DNA of 64,000 bases, taken from NCBI RefSeq assembly GCF_022664535.1, contig NZ_JAKUJY010000017.1, positions 42,690 through 106,689 on the forward strand. Reading direction: 5' to 3'. Under the pieces are notes generated by a model. It saw nothing but the letters and a program-made list of their open reading frames with translations. It was not told the DNA's origin and did no database searches. Position 1 is the first letter of the stretch, and every line of letters begins with the position of its first letter. Position numbers and translations under genes: made by a program. The DNA is from Sphingobium trunci (GTDB taxonomy: Bacteria > Pseudomonadota > Alphaproteobacteria > Sphingomonadales > Sphingomonadaceae). This document shows positions 47,167 through 56,153 of the stretch, piece by piece.

Positions 47167-47197
47167 CAACGCTCCTATGGCTGTTGAATGATGCAGC

Positions 47198-48055
47198 TTA
47201 GGCGATTTTACATGGCTTCGGAAGCGTCTGATCGGATTTGTCGATGGCGATGCGCATGGAAAGTGTCTTTGTGCCGCCGGGCTCGATCCGATCCATGCCT
47301 GCCGGACGGTTGATGGCGTCCGGCATATGGCTGACGGGTTCGAGGCAGAAGGCATGGGAATGGGCCGGCCGGTAGACATGCAGCCAGGGCGCGCCGCCGG
47401 CCGTCAGCACCAGTCGAATCCCGTCGCCGCGCGACACCATGGCTGAACCGCTCCATCCGGAATAGACATTGTCGATCAGCCAGTCGTCCATCACGGGGCC
47501 GCCCGCCGACCAGTTCCCCAGCGCATCGGCCGTGACTTCCCGTTCGGGCAGCATGTCGGGCGTGGAAAGCCAGAGACCGGTCGCGTCGAACTGCAACCTC
47601 GTCTTCTCATCGGCCAGAAAATAGGGGTGGAAACCCAGTCCCGCCGGCATGGCTTCATCGCCGGCATTGCGAACGGTCAGCAGCATTTCGACCGCATCGG
47701 CCATGACGGCGATCCGCTGTTCGGCCTGATAAGCCCAGGGCCATCCCGGCCCGCCCTCATGCCGATGGACCAGAAGCGCGGCCGCGTCCGTCACTTCTTC
47801 GAGCGCCCAGGCCGTGCTCCAGCCCAGGCCGTGAATGCTGTGCGGATGGTCGCCGAAATTGAGCGGTAGCTGGACATCGCGCCCGCCGAAGCGGAACTGT
47901 CCCAGGGCAATCCGGTTGGCATAGGGAACCAGCGGGAAGCTCGCCATCGACAAAGGGTCGATGCTTCCCGCCGGTGCGGAACGCAGAAGTTCCACGCCGT
48001 CCAGGCGCAGGGCAGCGAGCGATCCGCCGGCCGCCGGGGCGAGCGCGGCTTCCAC
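47198..48055 (-). CDS. Aldose 1-epimerase (mutarotase)-family protein
   Basis: The 285-residue protein has the galactose mutarotase fold: LAPAAGGSLAAL, PLVPYANRIALGQF, HPHSIHGLGWSTAW with the catalytic His, and GLGFHPYF with a second His. It would interconvert sugar anomers, here plausibly D-xylose entering through the transporter encoded just upstream. The GTG start at 48055 begins in the first strand; an in-frame CTG at 48088, overlapping the transporter stop and with GAGG ten bases ahead, would add eleven residues. That alternative is plausible. Confidence 0.82.
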   Translation of the reverse strand: MEAALAPAAGGSLAALRLDGVELLRSAPAGSIDPLSMASFPLVPYANRIALGQFRFGGRDVQLPLNFGDHPHSIHGLGWSTAWALEEVTDAAALLVHRHEGGPGWPWAYQAEQRIAVMADAVEMLLTVRNAGDEAMPAGLGFHPYFLADEKTRLQFDATGLWLSTPDMLPEREVTADALGNWSAGGPVMDDWLIDNVYSGWSGSAMVSRGDGIRLVLTAGGAPWLHVYRPAHSHAFCLEPVSHMPDAINRPAGMDRIEPGGTKTLSMRIAIDKSDQTLPKPCKIA

Positions 48056-48084
48056 CGCGCCCGCCTTCAGGATGACGATATCGC

Positions 48085-49497
48085 TCAGCCGACCATGTCC
48101 TCAAGCTCGCGCCCCTTGGTCTCATGCACAAGAGCGCGCACGAAGAAGAAGGAGATCGCTGCGAAGACGGCGTAGCCGGTATAGGTGATCGCGAGGCCAG
48201 GTGACACGGCCAGCGCCGGGAAGCTCACCGAAATCGCCGCGTTGGCGATCCACTGGGCAAAGCCCGACACGGCCAGGCCTGATCCGCGGATCTGGTTGGG
48301 GAACATCTCGCCCAACATCACCCACATGATCGGACCCCAGCTCATGTTGAAGAAGATCACGTAGAGATTGGCCGCAATCAGCGCGATCAGGCCATTATGG
48401 CCCGGCAGCTCGACGCCACCGCTGGCCCCCGTCACGGCCGTGGAAAAGGCATAGGCGACGGTCGCCAGCGTGACCGCCATGCCCGCCGATCCGATCAGCA
48501 GCAGCGGCTTGCGGCCGATCCTATCGACCAGCGCGATCGTGCCCAGGCAGGCGCCGATGGAAAGGGCGCCCGAAAGGATATTGATCTGAAGCGCATTATC
48601 CTCGGAAAAGCCGACGGCCTCCCACAGGGTCGCGCCATAATAGAAGACGACATTGATGCCGACGAGCTGCTGGAACACCGCCAGGCCAATGCCGGTCCAG
48701 ACGATCGGCCGGATCTTGCCGCTGGCCTTGTCGACCAGATCGCTGAGTTTCGGACGGTGATGGTCGGCGGCAAGGCTGTCGCGGATTTCCGTGACCTTGC
48801 GGGTCGCCGTCTCTTCGCCGAACAGACGGGTCAGGACGGCATGCGCCCGTTCTTCCTGGCCGCGCGCGACGAGGTAGCGGGGGCTTTCCGGGATCACGAG
48901 AAGGGCAAGGAAATAGATCGCCGCCGGAAGCGCCTGCAGCCAGAACATCCACCGCCAAGCCGGGAAGCCCAGCCACAGTTGAGCCGTCGATCCGCCTGCG
49001 TAGCGCGCCAGCACGAAATTCGCGACGAAGGCGCCGGTCAGACCGGATATGATCATCACCTGCTGCACGCTGGAAAGGCGCCCACGTACCGCTGCCGGGG
49101 TGACTTCGGAAATATAGACGGGCGAAATCACGCTGGCCGCGCCGACCCCCAGCCCGCCGACGATACGGGCAAAGATGAAGATGGCGGAAGACCCCGCTGC
49201 CCCGGCCAGCAGGGCGCTTACCAGAAACAGGACCGCGGCCAGCATCATCACGCCGCGCCGCCCGATCAGGTCGGCCATGCGCCCGGCGATGAAGGCGCCG
49301 ATGGACGATCCCACCAGGATCGCGCCGACATTTACGCCGATCCCCAGCTTGCCGAGATCGAAGGCGCTTTCCAGCCCCTTTTGCGTGCCGTTGATGACGC
49401 CGCTGTCATAGCCGAACATGAATCCGCCGATTGTCGCGACGGCGACGATCGCGGCGATGAAGGCCATGTTGACCTTCTCGGCACTCCCTTCGGACAT
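48085..49497 (-). CDS. xylE: Sugar-porter MFS transporter, XylE-like
   Basis: The 470-residue carrier has twelve helices and the sugar-porter signatures: GYDSGVINGT in helix 1, GRMADLIGRRGVM, the PESPRYL motif after helix 6, and DRIGRKPLLLIG. It resembles D-xylose:H+ symporters. It is the fourth gene of the xylose operon, 24 bases behind xylC. The symbol follows the Caulobacter xylE gene, based on context and resemblance. Confidence 0.85.
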   Translation of the reverse strand: MSEGSAEKVNMAFIAAIVAVATIGGFMFGYDSGVINGTQKGLESAFDLGKLGIGVNVGAILVGSSIGAFIAGRMADLIGRRGVMMLAAVLFLVSALLAGAAGSSAIFIFARIVGGLGVGAASVISPVYISEVTPAAVRGRLSSVQQVMIISGLTGAFVANFVLARYAGGSTAQLWLGFPAWRWMFWLQALPAAIYFLALLVIPESPRYLVARGQEERAHAVLTRLFGEETATRKVTEIRDSLAADHHRPKLSDLVDKASGKIRPIVWTGIGLAVFQQLVGINVVFYYGATLWEAVGFSEDNALQINILSGALSIGACLGTIALVDRIGRKPLLLIGSAGMAVTLATVAYAFSTAVTGASGGVELPGHNGLIALIAANLYVIFFNMSWGPIMWVMLGEMFPNQIRGSGLAVSGFAQWIANAAISVSFPALAVSPGLAITYTGYAVFAAISFFFVRALVHETKGRELEDMVG

Positions 49498-49521
49498 TCC
49501 CTATCCTTTCCGCTTATGCTT

Positions 49522-50412
49522 CTATATGGCCGCTATGTGCCCCGCTTGCCCGCGCACGCCGGGATCGAAAGCAAAAAGATCACCCGCCAGTGGCTGCTCG
49601 ACAAGTTGCTGGTCCGTCAACCCTTTGCGCGCAGTGGTCGCATAGGCGACCGTCAGATCGGGTCCGCCGAAAGCGATCTTGGTCACGTTCGCGACGGGAA
49701 AGCGAACCTCTGCCATCAGCTTGCCCGAGGGGTCATAGCGCCGCGCGGCCCAGCCGCCGAACAAGCCGGTCCACAGGCAACCGTCGGCATCCACGGCCGG
49801 ACCGTCGGGATAGCCGGCTCCATCCTCGATCTCGACGAACAGGCATGTGTCGCTCAAGGCTCCATCGGCACCAATGCGCGTGCGCCAGATCCTCTTGCCC
49901 AATGTGTCGGTATGATAAAGCAGGGTTCCATCGGGGGAGAGGGCGGGCCCGTTCGTGATGGATACCGGAGGCAGACCGCTTTCGGTCATCGTGCCCTTGT
50001 GCAGGCGGTAGAAGCGGCCGCTGTCGGCGGTCTCCGCGTCATCCATCGACCCGAACCACAATCCGCCCGCCGGGTCGACGGTGGCGTCGTTGAGCCGGTT
50101 GCCCGGTTGATCCCTCTCGGGGGCATGAAGCAGGGAGAAGCCGCCGGTGGCCGGATTGAAGCGGTGGATACCGCTTTGCAGTCCGACCGCGAACAGGCCA
50201 TCGGCGGTGGGCAATATCCATCCCACCTGCGCCGGAGCCTCCCATTGATGGGCAAGCGCCGCGACAGGATCGAAACGACGGATGCGTCTTTCCTTGATAT
50301 CGACGAACCACAGGGCCTCGTCATGCGCTACCCATATGGGGCCTTCGCCCAGGGTTGCTCCCACGCTCAGGACGCTGCGCGGTTCCGTCACGATCTCAGC
50401 GCCAACCCGCAT
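49522..50412 (-). CDS. xylC: Xylonolactonase (SMP-30/gluconolactonase family)
   Basis: The 296-residue protein is a six-bladed propeller lactonase: LGEGPIWVAHDEALWFVDIK has the metal-binding Glu, GNRLNDATVDPAGGLWFGSM and TNGPALSPDGTLLYHTDTL hold the Asn and Asp ligands, and GYPDGPAVDADGCLW another. These residues match the Caulobacter XylC order. It would open xylono-lactone to xylonate. Its start overlaps the xylB end by 17 bases; the inner Met is chosen over one twelve codons earlier. Confidence 0.85.
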   Translation of the reverse strand: MRVGAEIVTEPRSVLSVGATLGEGPIWVAHDEALWFVDIKERRIRRFDPVAALAHQWEAPAQVGWILPTADGLFAVGLQSGIHRFNPATGGFSLLHAPERDQPGNRLNDATVDPAGGLWFGSMDDAETADSGRFYRLHKGTMTESGLPPVSITNGPALSPDGTLLYHTDTLGKRIWRTRIGADGALSDTCLFVEIEDGAGYPDGPAVDADGCLWTGLFGGWAARRYDPSGKLMAEVRFPVANVTKIAFGGPDLTVAYATTARKGLTDQQLVEQPLAGDLFAFDPGVRGQAGHIAAI

Positions 50413-51154
50413 CGATGAAATAATCATGTGCGGTGCACATGCGCGCATCGTCGGAAGCCAGGAACATCACCAGCGCCGCCACATCGGCGGGCAGGATACG
50501 CCCGTCCAGGCACTGCGCCGCGACGATTTCCGCCTCGCCTTCCGGCGTGTACCATTTTTCCTGGCGCAACGTCTTCACATTGCCGGGAATGATGGTGTTC
50601 ACGCGGATATTGTCGCGGCCAAGATCGCGCGCCAGGCTGCGGGTCAGGCCCTCGATCGCGGCCTTGGCGGTCTGGTAGAGTACCAGGTCGGGCAGTGCGA
50701 GATGCCAGCTGATCGACCCGAAATTCAGGATCACACCGCCGCCTGCGCGCTTCATGGCCGGAACCACGGCCTGCGCCGCGAAGAACAGGTGACGCAGGTT
50801 CACCGCCATTCGTTCGTCCCAATAGGCGGGCGTGACATCGTCGATGGCGTGCCGGTCGTCATTGGCGGCGTTGTTGATCAGAATATCGATGCCGCCCATT
50901 TCCGCCTCGACGGTTCGGATCATCGCCTGAACGGCTGCGATGTCCCGCAAATCGCAATGATGGAAGGAGGGCATCGACGGCCCGTCCTTCAGCCGCGCGA
51001 CCAGAGCCTGGCTTTCGGCGTCGGCGATGTCGCAAAAGGCGACCTTCGCACCCTGCGCGGCAAAGGCCTCGACCAGTCCTTCGCCGATTCCGCTGCCACC
51101 GCCGCTGATGAACACGCGCTTGCCGTTCAAACTCGGATAGATGGCGCGGTTCAT
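50396..51154 (-). CDS. xylB: D-xylose 1-dehydrogenase (SDR)
   Basis: The 252-residue short-chain dehydrogenase has GGGSGIGEGL for NAD binding, NNAANDD, the catalytic Ser in FGSISWH and Y-x3-K in LYQTAKA, and the C-terminal EKWYTPEGEAEIVAAQ and FIDAGWR. These segments strongly resemble Caulobacter XylB, which oxidises D-xylose to the lactone. Its ATG overlaps the xylX stop as ATGA (51151-51154). Confidence 0.88.
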   Translation of the reverse strand: MNRAIYPSLNGKRVFISGGGSGIGEGLVEAFAAQGAKVAFCDIADAESQALVARLKDGPSMPSFHHCDLRDIAAVQAMIRTVEAEMGGIDILINNAANDDRHAIDDVTPAYWDERMAVNLRHLFFAAQAVVPAMKRAGGGVILNFGSISWHLALPDLVLYQTAKAAIEGLTRSLARDLGRDNIRVNTIIPGNVKTLRQEKWYTPEGEAEIVAAQCLDGRILPADVAALVMFLASDDARMCTAHDYFIDAGWR

Positions 51155-52299
51155 GCAGTCAGTTCCTCCGATTGGGTGGAAAGCAGACCGCGCCCGGCGA
51201 GATTGGTCATCAGCGCGGTCAGGCCATAGGTCCATGGCGCCGCGTCCTTCGACGTCACGACCGGATTCACCAGCTTCCCCAGGCGCGGGGTGGAGATGGC
51301 GACGACATCGCCCACCTTATGGGTGAAGCCGCGGCCTGGTTCGTCACGATCCTGCACCGGGGCGAACAAGGTGCCCAGGAACAGCACGAAACCGTCGGGA
51401 TAATGATGCTCGCTCAACGTCTGGCGCACCAGTTCCAGCGGATCGCGGCTGATCTGGTTCATGCTGCTGGTGCCTTCCAGCCGGTATCCTTCCGGCCCAT
51501 CGATGGTCAGTTCCACCTCGGCATTGCGCACGTCGTCGATGGTGAAGTCGCCGTCGAACAGCCGGACCAGCGGACCCACCGAGCAGGACGCGTTATTGTC
51601 CTTCGCCTTGCCGAGCAGAAGCGCGGATCGCCCCTCGAAATCCCGCAGATTGACGTCGTTGCCCAGCGTCGCACCCACCGTCTTGCCCGCTGCGTTGACG
51701 ACCAGCACGACTTCCGGCTCCGGATTGTTCCAGGTGGAATCCGACCGGATGCCTATTTCGGCTCCCGCGCCCACGGTCGAGAGCACGGGGGACTTGGTGA
51801 ATACCTCCGCATCCGGGCCGATGGCGACCTCCAGATATTGGGACCAGACGCCATCCTCGATCAGCGCCTGCTTGAGCGCCGCCGCCTGCTCCGATCCGGG
51901 AATGACGGCGCGGATCGATCCGCCCACCCGTTCCTCCAGCCGGGCTCGGATGTCGGCGGCGGCGTTCGCGTCGCCGCGCGCCCGTTCCTCGATCACGCGT
52001 TCGATGGCCGAAAGGGCGAAGGTGACGCCGCAGGCCTTGACGCATTGCAGGTCGATCGGACTGAGCAGGGGCAGATCGAGCGCATCCAGGTCGCCCAGCC
52101 GTTCGCCCTTTTCCGGTGCGACGGGCAACATCTCTACCAGCTGCGCCGCAGTCGGGGCCACGCGGCTCATGTCGTAGGCGATGCCGTCCTGAACCAGGAT
52201 GGGGCTGGGGCCCGCGGCCGTCTCAACACGGCCGAGGAACAGACCGGACCGCCAGTCAGCTGGAAGGCAATCGCGCAATGAGGGGGCGCTCGGCATCAT
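51151..52299 (-). CDS. xylX: 2-keto-3-deoxy-xylonate dehydratase (FAH family)
   Basis: The 382-residue protein belongs to the fumarylacetoacetate hydrolase fold. Segments VDLQCVKACGVTFALS (with I for V), IERVIEERARGDANAAADIR, EVFTKSPVLSTVG, WNNPEPEVVLVV and FEGRSALLLGKAKDNNASC resemble Caulobacter XylX closely, which dehydrates 2-keto-3-deoxy-xylonate to alpha-ketoglutarate semialdehyde. First gene of the operon; GGAG lies shortly before a double ATG. The operator at 52322 lies 23 bases upstream. Confidence 0.86.
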   Translation of the reverse strand: MMPSAPSLRDCLPADWRSGLFLGRVETAAGPSPILVQDGIAYDMSRVAPTAAQLVEMLPVAPEKGERLGDLDALDLPLLSPIDLQCVKACGVTFALSAIERVIEERARGDANAAADIRARLEERVGGSIRAVIPGSEQAAALKQALIEDGVWSQYLEVAIGPDAEVFTKSPVLSTVGAGAEIGIRSDSTWNNPEPEVVLVVNAAGKTVGATLGNDVNLRDFEGRSALLLGKAKDNNASCSVGPLVRLFDGDFTIDDVRNAEVELTIDGPEGYRLEGTSSMNQISRDPLELVRQTLSEHHYPDGFVLFLGTLFAPVQDRDEPGRGFTHKVGDVVAISTPRLGKLVNPVVTSKDAAPWTYGLTALMTNLAGRGLLSTQSEELTA

Positions 52300-52321
52300 C
52301 GACTCCTAAAATCTGGCGTAA

Positions 52322-52337
52322 TTGATAGCGCTACCAA
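52322..52337. promoter_or_regulatory. LacI-family operator in front of xylX
   Basis: TTGATAGCGCTACCAA is a near-perfect palindrome centred on GCGC (left arm TTGATAGC, right arm GCTACCAA, one mismatched pair), the classical form of LacI-family sites. Caulobacter xylose promoters use very similar sites (TTAGCGCTACCA is remembered from PxylX). It sits 23 bases before the xylX ATG, where it would block transcription. Confidence 0.75.
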
Positions 52338-52437
52338 CACGGCTGGCGGGTGAAGTCAAGTCCTCTGCGTCGATCAGGCCGGAACCGCTCTTATCGCCTG
52401 CGCATTTTCCTCATCGCAGGAAGGAGGCTGCACGTTC

Positions 52438-53301
52438 ATGGCCGCACGCGCATATTGGCAGGGCCAGATACGCCTGGCGCTGGTTTCGATCCCGGTGGAA
52501 ATCTATGCCGCCACCAAATCCGGCGCGCAGATCGCCTTCCATCAAATCCATCAGCCCAGCGGCAAGCGTGTGCGGTACGAAAAGACCGTTCCCGGCCTTG
52601 GTCCGGTGAAGCCGGAAGACATCGTCAAGGGTTATGAAATTGCCAAGGGCGACTATGTCCTGCTGCAACCCGATGAAATCGAGGCGGTCAAGCTGGAGAG
52701 CAAGAAGACGCTGGAACTCACGCAATTTGTCGACTCCAGCGAAATCGACGTTCTCTATTATGAGCGGCCCTATTATGTGGTTCCGGCCGACGATCTGGCC
52801 GAAGAGGCGTTCATCGTCCTGCGCGAAGCGCTCCGCCGCACCAAGAAGGTTGGGCTGGGGCAACTGGCCATGCGCGGGCGCGAATATATCGTGTCGCTGA
52901 AGCCCTGTGGCCGGGGCATGGTGCTGGAAACCTTACGCTATGCCGATGAAGTCAACCGCGCCCAGAGTTATTTCCGCGACATCGAGGATGCGAAGCCCGA
53001 CGCCGAACTTCTAGACCTTGCCGAAACGCTGATCGAGAAAAAGACCGCGCCGTTCAAGCCGGACGGCTTCCACGACCGCTATGTGGACGCTCTTGAGCGA
53101 CTGATCGAGAAAAAGAAGAAATCCAAGGGCCGCCATATCATCGAGGACAAGGACGACACTCCTGTCCGGAAGGGCAGCAATGTCATCGACCTGATGGCGG
53201 CGCTCAAGAAATCGGTCGACAGCGGTGCGCGCAAGCCGCCCGCGAAGAAGGCGCCTGCTGCCAGAAGTTCCACCAAGACCCCATCCCGCAAACGGGCCTG
53301 A
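52438..53301 (+). CDS. ku: Non-homologous end-joining protein Ku
   Basis: The 287-residue protein starts MAARAYWQGQIRLALVSIPV, the usual bacterial Ku opening, then RYEKTVPG, VKGYEIAKGDYVLL, and PYYVVPADD, and ends in a Lys-rich tail (KKAPAARSSTKTPSRKR). It forms a dimer that binds broken DNA ends and recruits LigD, encoded three bases downstream. Full length. Confidence 0.95.
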   Translation: MAARAYWQGQIRLALVSIPVEIYAATKSGAQIAFHQIHQPSGKRVRYEKTVPGLGPVKPEDIVKGYEIAKGDYVLLQPDEIEAVKLESKKTLELTQFVDSSEIDVLYYERPYYVVPADDLAEEAFIVLREALRRTKKVGLGQLAMRGREYIVSLKPCGRGMVLETLRYADEVNRAQSYFRDIEDAKPDAELLDLAETLIEKKTAPFKPDGFHDRYVDALERLIEKKKKSKGRHIIEDKDDTPVRKGSNVIDLMAALKKSVDSGARKPPAKKAPAARSSTKTPSRKRA

Positions 53302-53304
53302 GCC

Positions 53305-55797
53305 ATGGTGCAGGCCCATTCCCTGAGCGTCTACAATCGCAAGCGTGATTTCACCCGGACGAAGGAGCCTGCGGGCAAGCGCGGACCTGGGGGAGGCAAC
53401 GGCTTCATCGTGCAGAAGCATGACGCCACGCGCCTGCATTATGATTTCCGTCTCGAAATGGACGGCGTCCTCAAGAGCTGGGCCGTGACGCGTGGCCCCA
53501 GCCTGGATCCCGATGACAAGCGGCTGGCCGTCCGGACCGAGGATCATCCCCTGTCCTATGCCGGTTTCGAAGGCTCCATTCCCAAGGGCGAATATGGCGG
53601 CGGCACGGTGATGCTGTGGGACGAGGGGACATGGGAGCCCGTCCCCGGGAAGAGCGCAAAGGATCTGGAGAAAGGCCATCTCCATTTCATACTGCACGGG
53701 CAGAGGATGTGGGGCGAATGGCTGTTGATCCGGCTAAAGCCGCGCGGCGACGAAAAGCGGGAAAACTGGTTGTTGCGCAAGATCGACGATGCCCATGCGG
53801 GGAGCGCCGACCAACTCGTCGCGCGCGAACTCACCAGCGTCAGGAGCGGCCGGACCATGGGCGAGATCGCCGCCGATGCGCCTGCCATCTCGCTGAAAGG
53901 CAAGAAGGGCAAGGCTTTCGACGCGGCGATGCAGAAGGCGGAGAAGGCGCCACCGGCGCGGCTCCGCAGCAGAGGCGCGATCGGCAAGCCGCCTGCTTTC
54001 CAGCCCCTTCAGCTCGCCACGCTGGTCGACGCGGTTCCGACCGGCCACGGCTGGATGCATGAGATCAAATATGACGGCTACCGTTGTTTGCTGTCAGCGG
54101 CGGGGGAGAAGGTCCGCATCTTTACTCGCAGTGGCCTCGACTGGACCGATCGCTTCGCCTCCATCGCGGCCGAGGCGGCGGGGATGCAACTGACGGCCGC
54201 GCTGATCGATGGAGAGATTGTCGCGTTCGATAGCCGAGGCAATCCCGATTTCTCGACATTGCAGCGCGCGCTGAAAGGCGATGGGGACGCTGCGCTGCAT
54301 CTTTTCGCTTTCGACTTGCTTCGGCTCGACGGCGAGGACCTTGCCCCACATCCCAATATCAGCCGCAAAGAAAAGCTCGCTGCCCTGCTGGGCGAAGGGT
54401 CCGCGCATATCCATGTTGCCGATCACATCATCGGCGGGGGTGAAAAACTCTTCGACGCGATGTGCGGGGCGGGACAGGAAGGGATCATCTGCAAGCGGGC
54501 GGACGCGCCCTATCGCGGCGCCCGCACGAAGAACTGGCTGAAGGTGAAATGCACCCGCCGGGAGGAGTTCGTCATCATCGGCTGGACGCCCAGCAGCGCT
54601 GGTGGCCGATCGATCCGGAATTTGCTGTTGGGACAGCATGACGGCAAGGCGCTGGTCTATGCGGGCAAGGTCGGCACCGGCTTCAACATGGCCAACGGCG
54701 AGCCATTACTGCGGGCCCTGCGAAGCCGCAGCCGCAAGACCGCGCCGGTTGCCGTTCCTCGATCCGAAGCGCGTGGCGTGCAGTGGGTCCGCCCCGACCT
54801 TGTCGCGGAAATCGCCTTTGCCGAATTCACCGCCGACAATGTCGTCCGCCATGCCAGTTTTCTGGGCCTGCGCGAAGACAAGCCCGCGCAGGCCGTCCGA
54901 CGCGAGAAAGCCATGCCCGTACCCAAAGCCGAGAGCGACGTCAGGATCAGTCACCCCGATCGGCTGATCTTTCCAGAGGCGAACATCAGCAAGGGCCAAC
55001 TGGCCGATTATTATGCCGCCATCGGCGCGGCCATGCTGCCCTGGATCGTTCATCGGCCGATCAGCCTGGTGCGCTGTCCGCAGGGGAGGGCGAAGAAGTG
55101 CTTCTTCCAGAAGCATGACAGCGGCAGCTTCGGCGACCATGTGAAGCATGTTTCCATCCGTGAGAAGAGCGGTGGGGAGGAGGATTATCTCTACATCGAG
55201 GATGTGGACGGCCTGCTCGCCTGCGTTCAGATGGGGGCGATCGAATTTCACGGCTGGGGTTCGCTGGTCGGGAATGTGGAAAGGCCCGATCGCATGATCT
55301 TCGACCTCGATCCCGATGAAGGGCTGGATTTCGACGATGTCAAAAGGGCGGCCCGCGATATTCGCCGCACGCTGGAGGATATTGGTCTTGTCAGTTTTCC
55401 GATGCTCTCGGGCGGCAAGGGCATCCATGTCGTCGTGCCGTTGACGCCGGAAGCGGAATGGCCGCAGGTCAAGGATTTCGCCGATCGTTTCGCCCGCGCG
55501 CTCGCTGCGTCGGAACCGGACCGTTTCACCGCGACGATGAGCAAGGCCAAGCGCAAGGGGCGGATTTTCGTGGACTGGCTGCGCAACCAGCGAGGCTCGA
55601 CGGCAGTGCTGCCCTATGTGGCGCGTGCGCGTGCGGGAGCACCCGTTGCAGCGCCGGTCAGCTGGGACGAACTGGAGAAGATCGACCGCGCCGGGACTTT
55701 CACCGTGAAGGACGTTGCGACCCTGCTTGACCGGGCGGGTTCACGATCCTTGCGCGGCTGGGGCGAAGCACGCCAGAATTTGCCGGTTTCGATTTAG
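53305..55797 (+). CDS. ligD: ATP-dependent DNA ligase LigD (PE-LIG-POL)
   Basis: The 830-residue repair enzyme has three domains: a 3'-phosphoesterase at about residues 30-180 (HDATRLHYDFRLEMDG, KGEYGGGTV), the ligase at about 220-530 with the adenylated K255 in EIKYDGYR and IDGEIVAFD, and a C-terminal primase-polymerase (about 550-830) with FDLDPDEGLDFDDV and SGGKGIHVVVPL. This order is the Pseudomonas type. It works with Ku in end joining. Confidence 0.95.
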   Translation: MVQAHSLSVYNRKRDFTRTKEPAGKRGPGGGNGFIVQKHDATRLHYDFRLEMDGVLKSWAVTRGPSLDPDDKRLAVRTEDHPLSYAGFEGSIPKGEYGGGTVMLWDEGTWEPVPGKSAKDLEKGHLHFILHGQRMWGEWLLIRLKPRGDEKRENWLLRKIDDAHAGSADQLVARELTSVRSGRTMGEIAADAPAISLKGKKGKAFDAAMQKAEKAPPARLRSRGAIGKPPAFQPLQLATLVDAVPTGHGWMHEIKYDGYRCLLSAAGEKVRIFTRSGLDWTDRFASIAAEAAGMQLTAALIDGEIVAFDSRGNPDFSTLQRALKGDGDAALHLFAFDLLRLDGEDLAPHPNISRKEKLAALLGEGSAHIHVADHIIGGGEKLFDAMCGAGQEGIICKRADAPYRGARTKNWLKVKCTRREEFVIIGWTPSSAGGRSIRNLLLGQHDGKALVYAGKVGTGFNMANGEPLLRALRSRSRKTAPVAVPRSEARGVQWVRPDLVAEIAFAEFTADNVVRHASFLGLREDKPAQAVRREKAMPVPKAESDVRISHPDRLIFPEANISKGQLADYYAAIGAAMLPWIVHRPISLVRCPQGRAKKCFFQKHDSGSFGDHVKHVSIREKSGGEEDYLYIEDVDGLLACVQMGAIEFHGWGSLVGNVERPDRMIFDLDPDEGLDFDDVKRAARDIRRTLEDIGLVSFPMLSGGKGIHVVVPLTPEAEWPQVKDFADRFARALAASEPDRFTATMSKAKRKGRIFVDWLRNQRGSTAVLPYVARARAGAPVAAPVSWDELEKIDRAGTFTVKDVATLLDRAGSRSLRGWGEARQNLPVSI

Positions 55798-55861
55798 GGG
55801 GGTGGATTTTACCGCATCCGTCTTTTCCGAGCGCTCGCTTTGTTGCATAGCGTGAGTCACC

Positions 55862-56047
55862 ATGACCAAGCCTAACGAAGAAGCGTCCGCAACGGGCGCC
55901 GCCGCCCCGGTTCCCGACGAAAAGACCGACATGGCCAACGCCGCGCGCAGATCCGCGGGCAAGGCGGTGTGGATGGGCACCGCGGTGGGGATCGGTTCAG
56001 CAGCCATCGTCGCGGCGCTGCTTTACGCCAACAAGAAGCGCGGCTGA
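55862..56047 (+). CDS. Small single-helix membrane protein
   Basis: The 61-residue product has a charged N-terminal half and one hydrophobic helix AVWMGTAVGIGSAAIVAALL close to the end (YANKKRG). No family recognised. It starts 64 bases after ligD and could be read with it; no strong ribosome site is seen. Confidence 0.55.
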   Translation: MTKPNEEASATGAAAPVPDEKTDMANAARRSAGKAVWMGTAVGIGSAAIVAALLYANKKRG

Positions 56048-56060
56048 CAGCCTTTACCGC

Positions 56061-56099
56061 AAAAAAAGAGGCGACATGGCCTTCGCTCCATGCCGCCTC
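56061..56099 (-). terminator. Terminator hairpin after the EF-hand gene
   Basis: GAGGCGACATGG (56068-56079) pairs with CCATGCCGCCTC (56088-56099) with one mismatch over an eight-base loop. On the minus strand it is followed by seven T, giving a strong intrinsic terminator for the EF-hand gene at 56154. Confidence 0.82.
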
Positions 56100-56153
56100 A
56101 AATTGCGACCCGTCGTGGGTGTTGTCACCCGCCTTCGGGCGGGGATCTGCTTT

